Positions 32,039 to 40,849 of a stretch of DNA of 64,000 nucleotides are shown in pieces. The stretch is taken from assembly GCF_001486165.1 (NCBI RefSeq), contig NZ_LN908977.1:1058177-1122176 (forward strand), given 5' to 3'. The position numbers were made by a program, and so were the translations under genes. Position 1 is the stretch's first letter, and each line of letters begins with the position of its first letter. The notes beneath the pieces are model-generated. The model had not been told where the DNA came from and searched no databases. It saw nothing but the letters and a program-made list of their open reading frames with translations. The stretch is from Bittarella massiliensis (ex Durand et al. 2017) (GTDB lineage: Bacteria; Bacillota; Clostridia; Oscillospirales; Ruminococcaceae).

Positions 32039-32606
32039 ACGGGGAACGCAGGGGGGGAGTTGAGGTGGGGGAAGGCGTTTTTTCTTTCTCTCTGCCCGCG
32101 AACGGGTAGATTGGGTAGGAGAGCCTCTTTTCGTGTGTTCTGTGACCGGCGCGCTGGGCAGATAGGGCGCTTTTTGTCCCTGCTTGCGACTGGCAGATTG
32201 GATGCGGGGAAATCCTCTCCCCTCCTGCGACTGGCATATCGGCTGGGGGAGGGAAAGACACTGCTCGCCCTGGGGCGGGTGATGGTCGCCCGGGAAGCGG
32301 AGAACCAGCATCGGCTGGCTGCTGGGCTTTTAAAGAGGGAAACACAATAGAGGTCGAAGTGGCCGGGCAGGCAAAGCTCCCCTTTCTTTCCCTTTGCAAT
32401 TGACAATATCAAGAGGGAAAAATCTCTCCTCTCCCCCCTCCTGAGACCGGTACATTGGCTGGGGGAGGGAAAGATGCTGCTGGTGGGATGGGTGATAACG
32501 GTCTGGATGGCAGAGGGAACAAAAGACACTGCCGGCCCCGGGGCAGATGATGGCTGCCCAGATGGCAGAGAACCGCCGCTTGACCCGGGGCCTTTGAAGG
32601 AGGACA
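32039..32606. repeat. Decayed partial duplications of the 5' end of the following acetyltransferase gene
   Basis: The gap between two genes contains degenerate copies of the first ~150 bp of the gene at 32607. One near 32341 reads AGAGGTCGAAGTGGCCGGGC and continues into GCTCCCCTTTC, matching the gene's CAGAGTAGCCGGACA...CTCCCCTTCC. CGACTGGCATATCGG (near 32226) and AGACCGGTACATTGG (near 32444) match the gene's CGACCGGCACATCGA. GGGCGGGTGATGGTCGCCC at about 32273 is repeated almost exactly at 32710. No copy keeps an open frame. These are remnants of tandem duplication of the gene start. Confidence 0.75.
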
Positions 32607-33017
32607 ATGCAGATGGACATCAGAGTAGCCGGACAGGGAGAACTCCCCTTCCTCTCCTCCCGCGACCGGCACATCGAACGGGGGGAACTGGAGACGCTGC
32701 TCTCCCTGGGGCGGGTGATGGTCGCCCAGGAGGGCGGCGAGACCATCGGCTGGCTGCGGTGGAACCTCTTTTGGGACAACACCCCCTTTTTGAACCTGCT
32801 GTTTGTATTGGAGGGGCGCCGGGGCCGCGGGGTCGGAACGGCGCTGCTCGCCCGCTGGGAGGAACAGATGAAAGGGGCAGGGCACCCGCTGGTGCTGACC
32901 TCCACCCTCTCCAGCGAGGAAGCGCAGCACTTCTACCGCCGCCGCGGCTACACCGACGCCGGCGCCCTCTTGCTGCCCGGCGAGGCGCTGGAGATTTTCT
33001 TTGTCAAAGCGATATAG
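32607..33017 (+). CDS. GNAT-family N-acetyltransferase (short)
   Basis: The 136-residue GNAT domain shows the acetyl-CoA loop RRGRGVGTALLARWEEQ. Next come the strand-helix VLTSTLSSEEAQHFYRRRGY and the acceptor-site end DAGALLLPGEALEIFFVKAI. The start is ATG 32607 with AAGGAGGAC upstream. The upstream 570 bp are made of decayed copies of its 5' end. A bidirectional terminator separates it from the helicase gene. The acceptor substrate is unknown. Confidence 0.9.
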   Translation: MQMDIRVAGQGELPFLSSRDRHIERGELETLLSLGRVMVAQEGGETIGWLRWNLFWDNTPFLNLLFVLEGRRGRGVGTALLARWEEQMKGAGHPLVLTSTLSSEEAQHFYRRRGYTDAGALLLPGEALEIFFVKAI

Positions 33018-33029
33018 GGCCGCAACCAA

Positions 33030-33067
33030 AAAAGAGGCCGGATGCCACTGGTGCATCCGGCCTCTTT
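33030..33067. terminator. Bidirectional terminator
   Basis: AAAGAGGCCGGATGC and its near-exact complement flank a 5-base loop between convergent genes. Confidence 0.9.
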
Positions 33068-33077
33068 GCGATTTGGT

Positions 33078-34784
33078 TTAGAAGGGTTTCTTGCCCGGCT
33101 TGGGGAAGCGGCCAGGGCGGCGGGGGCGGTCCTTGTCGGCCCGGTAGGGGCGGGGTCCGCGGGGGCGGGGGGCTGCAAATTCGCCCTCCTTCGGGGTGTA
33201 GGGGAAGGCCTTGACGATCCGCCCGGCGATCTTGGTGCCGTCGATGGCGCGGATGGCCTCCTCCGCCTTGTCGGCGGGCAGTTCCACCACCGTCTTGCGG
33301 TCGTAGATCTCGATCTTGCCGATCTCGCGGCCGGTGATGTCGGTGCGCTCGGCGATGGCGCCGACGATGAAGTTGGGGGCGATGTGCTGCTCCCGGCCGA
33401 TGCTCAGGCCGATGCGCACCCCCGCGCCCCGGGGCAGCCGCTCCCCCCGCACGGGGGTCTTGACCATCTGGGGGATGAGGTGTTTTTCCTTGCCGAAGAG
33501 CATCTCCAGGGCCATGGCCGCCACCTGGTCCATCGAGAAGCCCTCGTCGCAGAGCTCCTGGGCCATGTCGGCGTAGCGGTAGACCTCGGCGGCGCGCAGC
33601 TTCTGCAACATCTTCTCAAAGGCGCGGGCGCGGCGGGTCTCGGCGATCTCCTCCGGGGTGGGGATGGGGCGGGGCTCGATGGTGGAGCGGGTCTGGCGGG
33701 CGATGTCCCGCAGCTGCCAGACCTGTTTGCGGCCCGAGACCAGGGTGAAGGCCCTGCCCTCTTTCCCGGCGCGGCCGGTGCGGCCGATGCGGTGGACGTA
33801 GTACTCGCTGTTCTGGGGGATGTCGTAGTTGAGCACCATGTCCAGGTCGTCCACGTCGATGCCGCGGGCGGCCACGTCGGTGGCCACCAAAAGAGCGGTC
33901 TTGCGGCGCTTGAACCCGTCCATCACCTGGGTGCGCTGGCTCTGCTTCATGTCGCCGTGCAGGCCGGCGGCGGAGAAGCCGTGGTCGTTCAGGTAGGAGG
34001 TGAGCTCGTCGACCATGCTCTTGGTGTTGCAAAAGACGATGGCCGATTTGGGGGCGTAGGCCCGCAAAACCAGGTTGAGGGCGTCCATCTTGCGGCCCAT
34101 GGGCACCTCGAACGAGGCCTGCTCGATGGCGTCGATGGTCACCTGCTGGCGGTTGATCTGCACCATCTCGGGCTCTCTTTGGTACTGCTTGGTGATGGCG
34201 AGGATGGCCGGGGGCATGGTGGCCGAGAAGAGGACGGTCTGGCGCTCCTCCGGCGCAAAGGAGAGGATGGTCTCGATGTCCTCCCGAAAGCCCATGTTGA
34301 GCATCTCGTCGGCCTCGTCGAGGATCACCAGCTTGAGGGTGTCCAGTTTGAGGGTCTTGCGGCGGATGTGGTCCATCACCCGGCCGGGGGTGCCGATGAC
34401 GAAGTTGGCGCCCTGGCCCAGGCGGGCGATCTGCCGGTCGATGGGCGCGCCGCCGTAGACGGCCACCGTCTTGACCCCGCTGCGGTATTTGGAGAGCTTC
34501 TGCACCTCCTCGGCGGCCTGCATGGCCAGCTCGCGGGTGGGGCAGAGCAGCAGCACCTGCACCTGATGGCGGCTGTCGAGCTTTTCGATCATCTCGATGG
34601 CGGGGATGGCAAAGGCCGCGGTCTTGCCGGTGCCGGTCTGGGAGCGGCCGATGACGTCCTTCCCCTCGCGGATGAGGGGGATGGTGCCGCTCTGGATGTC
34701 GGTGGCGGTGGTGAAGCCCATCTCCTCCACGGCGCGGAGGAGTTCGGGGGTGAGGCCCAGTTGGTCAAAGGGGATCTCGTTCAT
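33078..34784 (-). CDS. DEAD-box ATP-dependent RNA helicase with DbpA-type RNA-binding domain
   Basis: The 568-residue protein has every DEAD-box motif: SQTGTGKTAAF (I), PTRELA (Ia), DEADEML (II), SAT (III), VATDVAARGIDVDD (V) and HRIGRTGRAG (VI). The C-terminal ~75 residues (EIGKIEIYDRKTVVELPADK) match the DbpA-type RRM that binds structured rRNA, and the end is basic. It probably helps ribosome assembly or cold adaptation, as CshA/DeaD proteins do. The ATG at 34784 follows AGAAAGGAAC. The ~235-nt leader holds a terminator hairpin, so attenuation is likely. Confidence 0.95.
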   Translation of the reverse strand: MNEIPFDQLGLTPELLRAVEEMGFTTATDIQSGTIPLIREGKDVIGRSQTGTGKTAAFAIPAIEMIEKLDSRHQVQVLLLCPTRELAMQAAEEVQKLSKYRSGVKTVAVYGGAPIDRQIARLGQGANFVIGTPGRVMDHIRRKTLKLDTLKLVILDEADEMLNMGFREDIETILSFAPEERQTVLFSATMPPAILAITKQYQREPEMVQINRQQVTIDAIEQASFEVPMGRKMDALNLVLRAYAPKSAIVFCNTKSMVDELTSYLNDHGFSAAGLHGDMKQSQRTQVMDGFKRRKTALLVATDVAARGIDVDDLDMVLNYDIPQNSEYYVHRIGRTGRAGKEGRAFTLVSGRKQVWQLRDIARQTRSTIEPRPIPTPEEIAETRRARAFEKMLQKLRAAEVYRYADMAQELCDEGFSMDQVAAMALEMLFGKEKHLIPQMVKTPVRGERLPRGAGVRIGLSIGREQHIAPNFIVGAIAERTDITGREIGKIEIYDRKTVVELPADKAEEAIRAIDGTKIAGRIVKAFPYTPKEGEFAAPRPRGPRPYRADKDRPRRPGRFPKPGKKPF

Positions 34785-34919
34785 GTGGTTCCTTTCTGCT
34801 GGCGGACGGGGCAATTCCCCGCCCGCCGGTCTGGGGCGGGGGCCGCAAAGGGGCCCGCCACCCGCTTGGTCTGCACCACATCCCCACCTGGCAGCGCGGC
34901 GGCAAAGCCGCCAAATGCC

Positions 34920-34957
34920 CACAAAAAGAGCGCCGACACGGCCCGTGTCGGCGCTCT
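34920..34957 (-). terminator. Leader terminator/attenuator before the helicase gene
   Basis: On the minus strand AGAGCGCCGACACGG pairs exactly with CCGTGTCGGCGCTCT, followed by TTTTTG. It is ~70 nt after the helicase transcription start and ~135 nt before its start codon. It could instead end the upstream rodA transcript. Confidence 0.7.
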
Positions 34958-35026
34958 GCGAAGGGGGGCGCTACGGCCCCCGCTCACATCCCTTTTTCGG
35001 TACGAACGTGGTTGATTGCTGATACA

Positions 35027-35056
35027 AGCATAGCACAGCTTTAGGCGATTTGTCAA
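35027..35056 (-). promoter_or_regulatory. σA promoter for the helicase gene
   Basis: TTGACA (35051-35056), an 18-bp spacer and an extended TGC-TATGCT (35027-35032). Confidence 0.8.
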
Positions 35057-35110
35057 AACTTTTCTTTAAAAATTTGACAGCTTGTACAAAGACCGTCGAA
35101 CCCTGTCGGC

Positions 35111-36232
35111 TTAGGAGAAGATCTCCTGCTTGTTGTTCATATAGACGCTGAGCACCAGCCCAATGGCCATGTAGAGCATGATGACCGAGGTGCCGCCGGC
35201 CGAGAGAAACGGCAGGGTGAGGCCGATGACCGGCATGATCCCCAGGCACATGCCGATGTTGGCGAGGATCTGAAAGAGGAGGATGGCGAAGATCCCCACG
35301 CAGAGGAAGTAGCCCAGCCGGTCGGAACTGCGGCCGGCGGTGGCCAGCACCTTCCCGGTGACCGCCAGCAGCACCGCGATCACCAGCAGGCAGCCGACAA
35401 AGCCCAGGGTCTGCCCGATGTAGGAGAAGATGAAGTCGTTGCGGGCATAGGGCACCTCCCGCGGGACGACGCTTGAAAAGAGCCCGGTGCCAAAGGTCTG
35501 CCCGGTGCCGATGGCGATGAGCCCCTGGGACTGCTGGTAGCCGATGTTCTTGGCGTCGGCCGAGAGGTCGGCCAGGATGAGAAATCGCTGTTTCTGGTTC
35601 TCGCTCATGACGAAGTTCCAGAGGATGGGGATGCCCACCCCCGCGGCCACAAAGCCGGCGGCCACATACCGCCAGGAGATGCCGGCGGAAAAGAGCATGG
35701 CCAAAAAAATCACCACAAAGGAGAGGGCGGTGCCGTCGTCCCCCTGCAAGACCACCAGCCCCACCGGGATCATCCCGTGCAGGCAGAGCAGGAGGACATT
35801 TTTGTACTGGTTGATGTTCTCCCCCACCGACTCCAGGTGCATCCCAAAGGTGAAGATGAAGGAGAGCTTGAGCAGCTCGGTGGGCTGCAGGGTCATACCA
35901 AAGGGCAGGGGCAGCCAGGCCTTGTCGTCGGCGCCGGGGTTTTGGATGCCGAAGACGAAGGTGGCCAGCACCAGCCCCACACAGAGGACGACGTGCCACT
36001 TCCAAAAGGTGGCGCCGATGTGGTAGTCCATCTTGGAGATGATGATGGCCATGACGATGCCGATGCCGGTGGCCAGGGATTGGGTGATGACCACCTTGCT
36101 GGTGATGAAGCCGTAAAACATCTGCGAACAGAGGGTGATCACAGACATGGCGCTGCAGGCGATGCAGAGCAACCAGAGTATCTTGTCGGTGTCCTTGAGG
36201 TACTGGTGGACCGAGCGAATCACTTTTTTCAA
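35111..36232 (-). CDS. rodA: RodA/FtsW SEDS-family peptidoglycan polymerase
   Basis: The 373-residue protein has ten or so membrane helices and the SEDS signatures GMTLQPTELLKLSFI, VVLQGDDGTALSF, GYQQSQGLIAIGTGQTFGTG and MPVIGLTLPFLSAGGTS. SEDS proteins are glycan-strand polymerases that work with a class B penicillin-binding protein, either in elongation (RodA) or division (FtsW). The short length and lack of an mreBCD or divisome neighbourhood leave the choice open; RodA is favoured. The ATG at 36232 opens MKKVIRSVHQYLKDTDKILW. Confidence 0.9.
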   Translation of the reverse strand: MKKVIRSVHQYLKDTDKILWLLCIACSAMSVITLCSQMFYGFITSKVVITQSLATGIGIVMAIIISKMDYHIGATFWKWHVVLCVGLVLATFVFGIQNPGADDKAWLPLPFGMTLQPTELLKLSFIFTFGMHLESVGENINQYKNVLLLCLHGMIPVGLVVLQGDDGTALSFVVIFLAMLFSAGISWRYVAAGFVAAGVGIPILWNFVMSENQKQRFLILADLSADAKNIGYQQSQGLIAIGTGQTFGTGLFSSVVPREVPYARNDFIFSYIGQTLGFVGCLLVIAVLLAVTGKVLATAGRSSDRLGYFLCVGIFAILLFQILANIGMCLGIMPVIGLTLPFLSAGGTSVIMLYMAIGLVLSVYMNNKQEIFS

Positions 36233-36469
36233 AGCAGGGCTCCTTTATTGTTCCTTATATATAATAGAAGACGGCGCGCAAAAGGGCGGCGAGACCGCCG
36301 GGCACACCCCGGCGGGAGCGACAAAAAGAGGGCGGCCCAAGCCGTGGCCGCTATTTGGTATATTGTATACTACTGCGCCGTTTTATTCAAGGCGGAATTG
36401 TGGTATACTTTATGAAGATTTGCCGCCCTGCCGGTGGGGGCCGGGCGGGTGAAAAGGGGGAAATGCACT

Positions 36470-38137
36470 GTGAAAAGCGACATCGAGATCGCCCTGGAAT
36501 GCGAGATGAAGCCCATTGTCCGGCTGGCCGGGGAACTGGGCATCAAGGAGGAGGAACTGGAGCCCTACGGCCACTACAAGGCCAAGCTGGGCCAACCCCT
36601 GATCGACCGGCTGCGCGGCCGGCCCGACGGCAAGCTGGTGCTGGTGACCGCCATCAACCCCACCCCTGCGGGGGAGGGAAAGACCACCACCACCGTAGGG
36701 CTGGGCGAGGCCATGCAGAAGCTGCGCAAAAACTGCGTCATCGCCCTGCGGGAACCCTCTCTGGGCCCGGTGTTCGGGGTGAAGGGCGGGGCCGCCGGGG
36801 GCGGCTACGCCCAGGTGGTGCCGATGGAGGACATCAACCTCCACTTCACCGGCGACATGCACGCCATCACCGCGGCCAACAACCTGATCTGCGCGGCGGT
36901 GGACAACCACATTCAGCAGGGCAACCCCCTGGGGATCGACCCCCGGCGCATCACCTTCAAGCGGGCCATGGACATGAACGACCGCGCCCTGCGAAACATC
37001 GTGGTGGGGCTGGGCGGTCCCCTGTCGGGGGTGCCCCGGCAGGACGGGTTCCTCATCTCGGTGGCCAGCGAGATCATGGCCATCCTCTGCCTGGCCGACG
37101 ACCTGAAAGACCTAAAGGAGCGCATCGGCCGCATCCTGGTGGGCTACACCTACGAAAAAGAGCCGGTATACGTGCGGGACCTGGAAATCAGCGGCGCGGT
37201 GACCTGCCTGCTCAAAGACGCCATCAACCCCAACCTGGTGCAGACGCTGGAGGGCAGCCCCGCCATCCTCCACGGGGGGCCCTTTGCCAACATCGCCCAC
37301 GGCTGCAACTCGGTGCGGGCCACCCGCCTGGCCCTCAAACTGGGGGACTACTGCATCACCGAGGCGGGCTTTGGCTCCGACCTGGGGGCCGAGAAGTTCT
37401 TGGACATCAAGTGCCGGGCCGCGGGCCTGGCCCCCAGCGCCATCGTGGTGGTGGCCACGGTGCGGGCCCTCAAGTACAACGGCGGGGTGAAAAAGGGCGA
37501 TCTGGCCCTGGAAAACCCGGGCGCGGTGCGGGCGGGGCTGCCCAACTTGCAGGCCCACTTAGAGAACATGCGCAAGTACGGGGTGCCGGTGGTGGCGGCC
37601 ATCAACCACTTTGCCGGCGACTTTGACAGCGAGGTGGCCGAGGTGGCCCGCTGCCTGGAGGGGATGGGGGTGCCCTACGCCCTGTCGGACGTCTTCTCCC
37701 AGGGCGGCGCGGGCGGGGTGGAGCTGGCCAAGCTGGTCTGCCGGGCCTGCGAGGAGCCGGGGCGGTTTGCCCCCCTCTACGACGCGGCCCTCCCCATCGA
37801 GGAGAAGATCGGCGCCATCGCCCGGGAGATCTACGGCGCCGCCGGGGTGGAGTACACCTCCGCCGCCCGGCAGCAGATGCGCCAGATCGAGCGGCTGGGG
37901 CGGGACGACCTGCCCGTCTGCATCGCCAAGACCCAGTACTCCCTCTCGGACGACCCCAAAAAGCTGGGGCGGCCCCGGGACTTCACCCTGCAGGTCAAAG
38001 AGGTGCGCCTCTCCTCGGGGGCGGGATTCCTGGTGGCCCTGGCCGGGGACATCATGACCATGCCCGGGCTGCCGCCGCGGCCCGCCGCCTGCCAGATCGA
38101 CATCGACGAGGACGGCCGGATCACCGGCCTGTTTTAA
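36470..38137 (+). CDS. fhs: Formate-tetrahydrofolate ligase
   Basis: Fhs uses ATP to join formate to tetrahydrofolate, supplying one-carbon units for purines or the methyl branch of acetogenesis. The 555-residue protein has the ATP loop [14 protein letters not shown] and [19 protein letters not shown]. It continues with [17 protein letters not shown] and ends in [20 protein letters not shown]. The start is GTG 36470 after AAGGGGGAAATG. TsaE follows 16 bp downstream, so an operon is possible. No other Wood-Ljungdahl gene is visible. Confidence 0.97.
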   Translation: MKSDIEIALECEMKPIVRLAGELGIKEEELEPYGHYKAKLGQPLIDRLRGRPDGKLVLVTAINPTPAGEGKTTTTVGLGEAMQKLRKNCVIALREPSLGPVFGVKGGAAGGGYAQVVPMEDINLHFTGDMHAITAANNLICAAVDNHIQQGNPLGIDPRRITFKRAMDMNDRALRNIVVGLGGPLSGVPRQDGFLISVASEIMAILCLADDLKDLKERIGRILVGYTYEKEPVYVRDLEISGAVTCLLKDAINPNLVQTLEGSPAILHGGPFANIAHGCNSVRATRLALKLGDYCITEAGFGSDLGAEKFLDIKCRAAGLAPSAIVVVATVRALKYNGGVKKGDLALENPGAVRAGLPNLQAHLENMRKYGVPVVAAINHFAGDFDSEVAEVARCLEGMGVPYALSDVFSQGGAGGVELAKLVCRACEEPGRFAPLYDAALPIEEKIGAIAREIYGAAGVEYTSAARQQMRQIERLGRDDLPVCIAKTQYSLSDDPKKLGRPRDFTLQVKEVRLSSGAGFLVALAGDIMTMPGLPPRPAACQIDIDEDGRITGLF

Positions 38138-38153
38138 GGAGGGAAACGCGCAG

Positions 38154-38597
38154 ATGACATCCTACCTTTCCCACAGCGTGGCCGAGACCGAGGCCTTTGC
38201 CGCCCGGCTGGCCGCCCACCTCCGCCCGGGGGACGTGGTGGCCTACCGGGGCGGGATGGGGGCGGGCAAGACCGCCTTCACCCGGGGGCTGGCCGCCGGG
38301 CTGGGGGTGCGCGGGGAGATCAGCTCCCCCACCTTCGCCATCGTCAACGAGTACCGGGGGCCGGTCAACCTCTACCACTTTGACATGTACCGGGTGCTGG
38401 ACATCGACGACGTGGAGACCACCGGCTTTTTCGACTACCTGGAGCGGGGGGACAGCATCCTGGCGGTGGAGTGGAGCGAGAACGTGGAGGCCGTCCTCCC
38501 CCCGGAGACCATCACCGTGACCATCGAGCCGGAGGGGGAAGACTGCCGGCGGATCACGGTGGAAAACCTGCAGATCGACAAGAGGAGGGAGAGCTGA
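38154..38597 (+). CDS. tsaE: tRNA t6A biosynthesis ATPase TsaE
   Basis: The 147-residue P-loop protein carries GGMGAGKTAFTRGLA (Walker A), SSPTFAIVNEY (switch-like motif) and YHFDMYR. TsaE drives turnover of the TsaB-TsaC-TsaD complex that makes N6-threonylcarbamoyladenosine at position 37 of ANN-decoding tRNAs. It starts at ATG 38154 after AAGGAGGG. Its TGA overlaps the ATG of tsaB by one base, the standard tsaE-tsaB order. Confidence 0.95.
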   Translation: MTSYLSHSVAETEAFAARLAAHLRPGDVVAYRGGMGAGKTAFTRGLAAGLGVRGEISSPTFAIVNEYRGPVNLYHFDMYRVLDIDDVETTGFFDYLERGDSILAVEWSENVEAVLPPETITVTIEPEGEDCRRITVENLQIDKRRES

Positions 38598-39310
38598 TGC
38601 GGATCTTGGGACTGGACTGTTCGGCCAGATCCGCCTCCTGCGCGGTGGTGGAGGAGGGGGTCATCCTGGCCGAGAGCTTTGTCAACATCAAACTGACCCA
38701 CAGCGAGACCCTGCTGCCCATGATCGACGGGATGCTCCAGGCGGCCAAAATCGACCTGGGGTCGGTCGATCTGCTGGCGGTGACCCACGGGCCGGGCAGC
38801 TTTACCGGGCTGCGCATCGGCGCGGCGGCCATCAAGGGCCTCTGCGCCGGGGCCGGGCTGCCCTGCGTGGGGGTCTCCACCCTGGAGGCGACCGCCTACA
38901 ACCTGGCCCACGGGCGGGGCTATGTGGTCCCCTGTATGGACGCCCGGCGAAACCAGGTCTACACCGCCACCTTTTTTGCCGACGGCAGCGGCGCGCTGAA
39001 GCGGGTGAGCGAGGACGAGGCGGTGGCCGCCGAGGAGGCGCTGCGGTTTTGCAGCGACGAAAAAATGCCCATTTTCCTACTTGGAGACGGCGGCCGGATG
39101 TGCTATACTATTTACAATGGAAACGTGCGGGTGCGCCTGGCGCCCCCCCACCTGCTTTCCACCAGGGGAAGCGCCGTGGCCGCCTGTGCCGCCGCGCCGG
39201 AAAACCGGCGGCGGGCGGGGGACGGGGCGGCGCTGGCCCTGCACTACATACGCCTCTCCCAGGCCCAGCGCGAGCGGCAGGAGCGGCAGAGACTAAACGG
39301 AGGAATGTGA
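38597..39310 (+). CDS. tsaB: tRNA t6A biosynthesis protein TsaB
   Basis: The 237-residue ASKHA-fold protein begins MRILGLDCSARSASCAVVE and has the family motifs HSETLLPMIDGML, VTHGPGSFTGLRIG, and PCMDARRNQVYTA. TsaB is the non-catalytic scaffold that pairs with TsaD. It overlaps tsaE by one base and is followed 2 bp later by rpiB. TsaD itself is not in the window. Confidence 0.95.
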   Translation: MRILGLDCSARSASCAVVEEGVILAESFVNIKLTHSETLLPMIDGMLQAAKIDLGSVDLLAVTHGPGSFTGLRIGAAAIKGLCAGAGLPCVGVSTLEATAYNLAHGRGYVVPCMDARRNQVYTATFFADGSGALKRVSEDEAVAAEEALRFCSDEKMPIFLLGDGGRMCYTIYNGNVRVRLAPPHLLSTRGSAVAACAAAPENRRRAGDGAALALHYIRLSQAQRERQERQRLNGGM

Positions 39311-39312
39311 AT

Positions 39313-39753
39313 ATGTTAGCCATCGGTTGCGATCACGGCGGATACGCCCTGAAAGAAGAAGTCAAAAAGCATTTGGACGAGCGCGGCGTCGAGTACATCG
39401 ACTGCGGCTGCAACGGGGAGAGCGTGGACTACCCGGTGATCGCCAGCGAGACCTGCGCCCACATCACCTCCGGCGAATGCGAGATGGGCCTGCTGTTCTG
39501 CGGCACCGGCATCGGCATCTCCATTGCCGCCAACAAGACCCCCGGCATCCGGGCGGCCTGCTGCTCCGACTATTACAGCGCCAAGTACACCCGCATGCAC
39601 AACGACGCCAACGTGCTGTGCATGGGGGGACGGGTCATTTCCTCCGGCCTGGCCTGCGAGCTGGTCGACGTGTTTCTCGACACCGCCTATGAGGGCGGCC
39701 GCCACCAGCGCCGGGTCGATATGCTCACCGAGCTGGACAAGAAAAAACAATAG
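39313..39753 (+). CDS. rpiB: Ribose-5-phosphate isomerase B
   Basis: The 146-residue RpiB has the substrate-binding start AIGCDHGGYALKEEV, the catalytic cysteine in GLLFCGTGIGISIAANK and the HNDANVLCMGGR loop. It interconverts ribose-5-phosphate and ribulose-5-phosphate. Together with upp downstream, it feeds nucleotide synthesis. The ATG at 39313 follows GGAGGAATG with the rest of the fhs-tsaE-tsaB cluster on the same strand. Confidence 0.96.
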   Translation: MLAIGCDHGGYALKEEVKKHLDERGVEYIDCGCNGESVDYPVIASETCAHITSGECEMGLLFCGTGIGISIAANKTPGIRAACCSDYYSAKYTRMHNDANVLCMGGRVISSGLACELVDVFLDTAYEGGRHQRRVDMLTELDKKKQ

Positions 39754-39888
39754 ACCCTGAGAGGGTGGGAAGGCGGAGGCTGCTGACAGGCCCCCCTTTC
39801 CCACCCTCCCTTTGCACCGACGCACATCCGGCGGCCGGGCAGCCCCCTGCAAAGCCGCCTTTGGGACAAATACAAGGAGGATTTTCAA

Positions 39889-40521
39889 ATGGCAAAAGAA
39901 CCGTTCATCATGGACCACCCCCTGATCCAGCACAAGATTTCCCTGCTGCGGGACAAGAACACCAGCACCAAGGAGTTTCGCGAGCTCATCAGCGAGATCG
40001 CCATGCTCATGTGTTACGAGGCCACCCGCGACCTGCCCCTAAAGGCCGTGGAGATCGAGACCCCCATCGCCACCGCCAAGGCCCACATCATCGCCGGGCG
40101 GAAAATCGCCTTTGTCCCCATCCTCCGGGCCGGCCTGGGGATGGTGGACGGCATCCTCAACATGGTCCCCTCGGCCAAGATCGGCCACGTGGGTCTCTAC
40201 CGTGACCCCGAGACCCTCAAGCCGGTGGAGTACTACTGCAAGATGCCCACCGACATCAGCGAGCGGGACGTGATCGTCCTCGACCCGATGCTGGCCACCG
40301 GCGGCTCGGCCATCGACGCCATCAACCTGGTGAAGAAATACGGCCCCCGCTCGGTCAAGTTCATGTGCGTCATCGCCGCGCCGGAGGGGCTTGCCGCCCT
40401 GCAGGAGGCCCACCCCGACGTGGAGATCTATGTGGGCGCCCTGGACGAGCGCCTCAACGAGAACAGCTACATTGTCCCCGGCCTCGGCGACGCCGGCGAC
40501 CGGATCTTCGGCACCAAGTAA
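39889..40521 (+). CDS. upp: Uracil phosphoribosyltransferase
   Basis: Upp salvages uracil with PRPP to make UMP. The 210-residue protein has [10 protein letters not shown], the PRPP loop [14 protein letters not shown] and the uracil-binding C-terminus [17 protein letters not shown]. The length is standard. The ATG at 39889 follows AAGGAGGA, and a terminator lies right after the stop. Confidence 0.97.
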   Translation: MAKEPFIMDHPLIQHKISLLRDKNTSTKEFRELISEIAMLMCYEATRDLPLKAVEIETPIATAKAHIIAGRKIAFVPILRAGLGMVDGILNMVPSAKIGHVGLYRDPETLKPVEYYCKMPTDISERDVIVLDPMLATGGSAIDAINLVKKYGPRSVKFMCVIAAPEGLAALQEAHPDVEIYVGALDERLNENSYIVPGLGDAGDRIFGTK

Positions 40522-40537
40522 GTTTTTCCAACCAGAT

Positions 40538-40575
40538 GGGCGGCCCTTCCGTTTTGGCGGAGGGGCCGCCTTTTT
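40538..40575 (+). terminator. Terminator after upp
   Basis: GGCGGCCCTTCC pairs with GGAGGGGCCGCC before TTTTT. Confidence 0.88.
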
Positions 40576-40728
40576 CATTCCGAAAACCCGCTCAAAATGC
40601 AGCGGCAGACGCCCCTCTCCTCCGCTGCCCGGCAGGCCCTTTGGCCGCTTGGCGCGCCTCTTTCGCCGCCCGACGGGTCCCCTTCTGTTGTTCAGCGGGC
40701 CCCGTCCTGCCGCCCAGCCCCTCCCCCT

Positions 40729-40735
40729 TGTCGAA
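40729..40735 (+). promoter_or_regulatory. Possible Spo0A box
   Basis: TGTCGAA, an exact 0A-box match, lies five bases upstream of the -35 of the surface-protein promoter. A single 7-mer match could be chance. Confidence 0.35.
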
Positions 40736-40740
40736 AAGGT

Positions 40741-40770
40741 TTGACAGGAAGTTGTCACAGGGCATATAAT
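40741..40770 (+). promoter_or_regulatory. Consensus σA promoter for the surface-protein gene
   Basis: A perfect TTGACA (40741-40746), an 18-bp spacer and a perfect TATAAT (40765-40770). Confidence 0.88.
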
Positions 40771-40849
40771 AAAGTCACAGATATTTACAAGGCAAAATGT
40801 GCGTGACCGCACAGAAAGAGGCAGTGTTTTCTGCCGCGAGGTAACTGTT

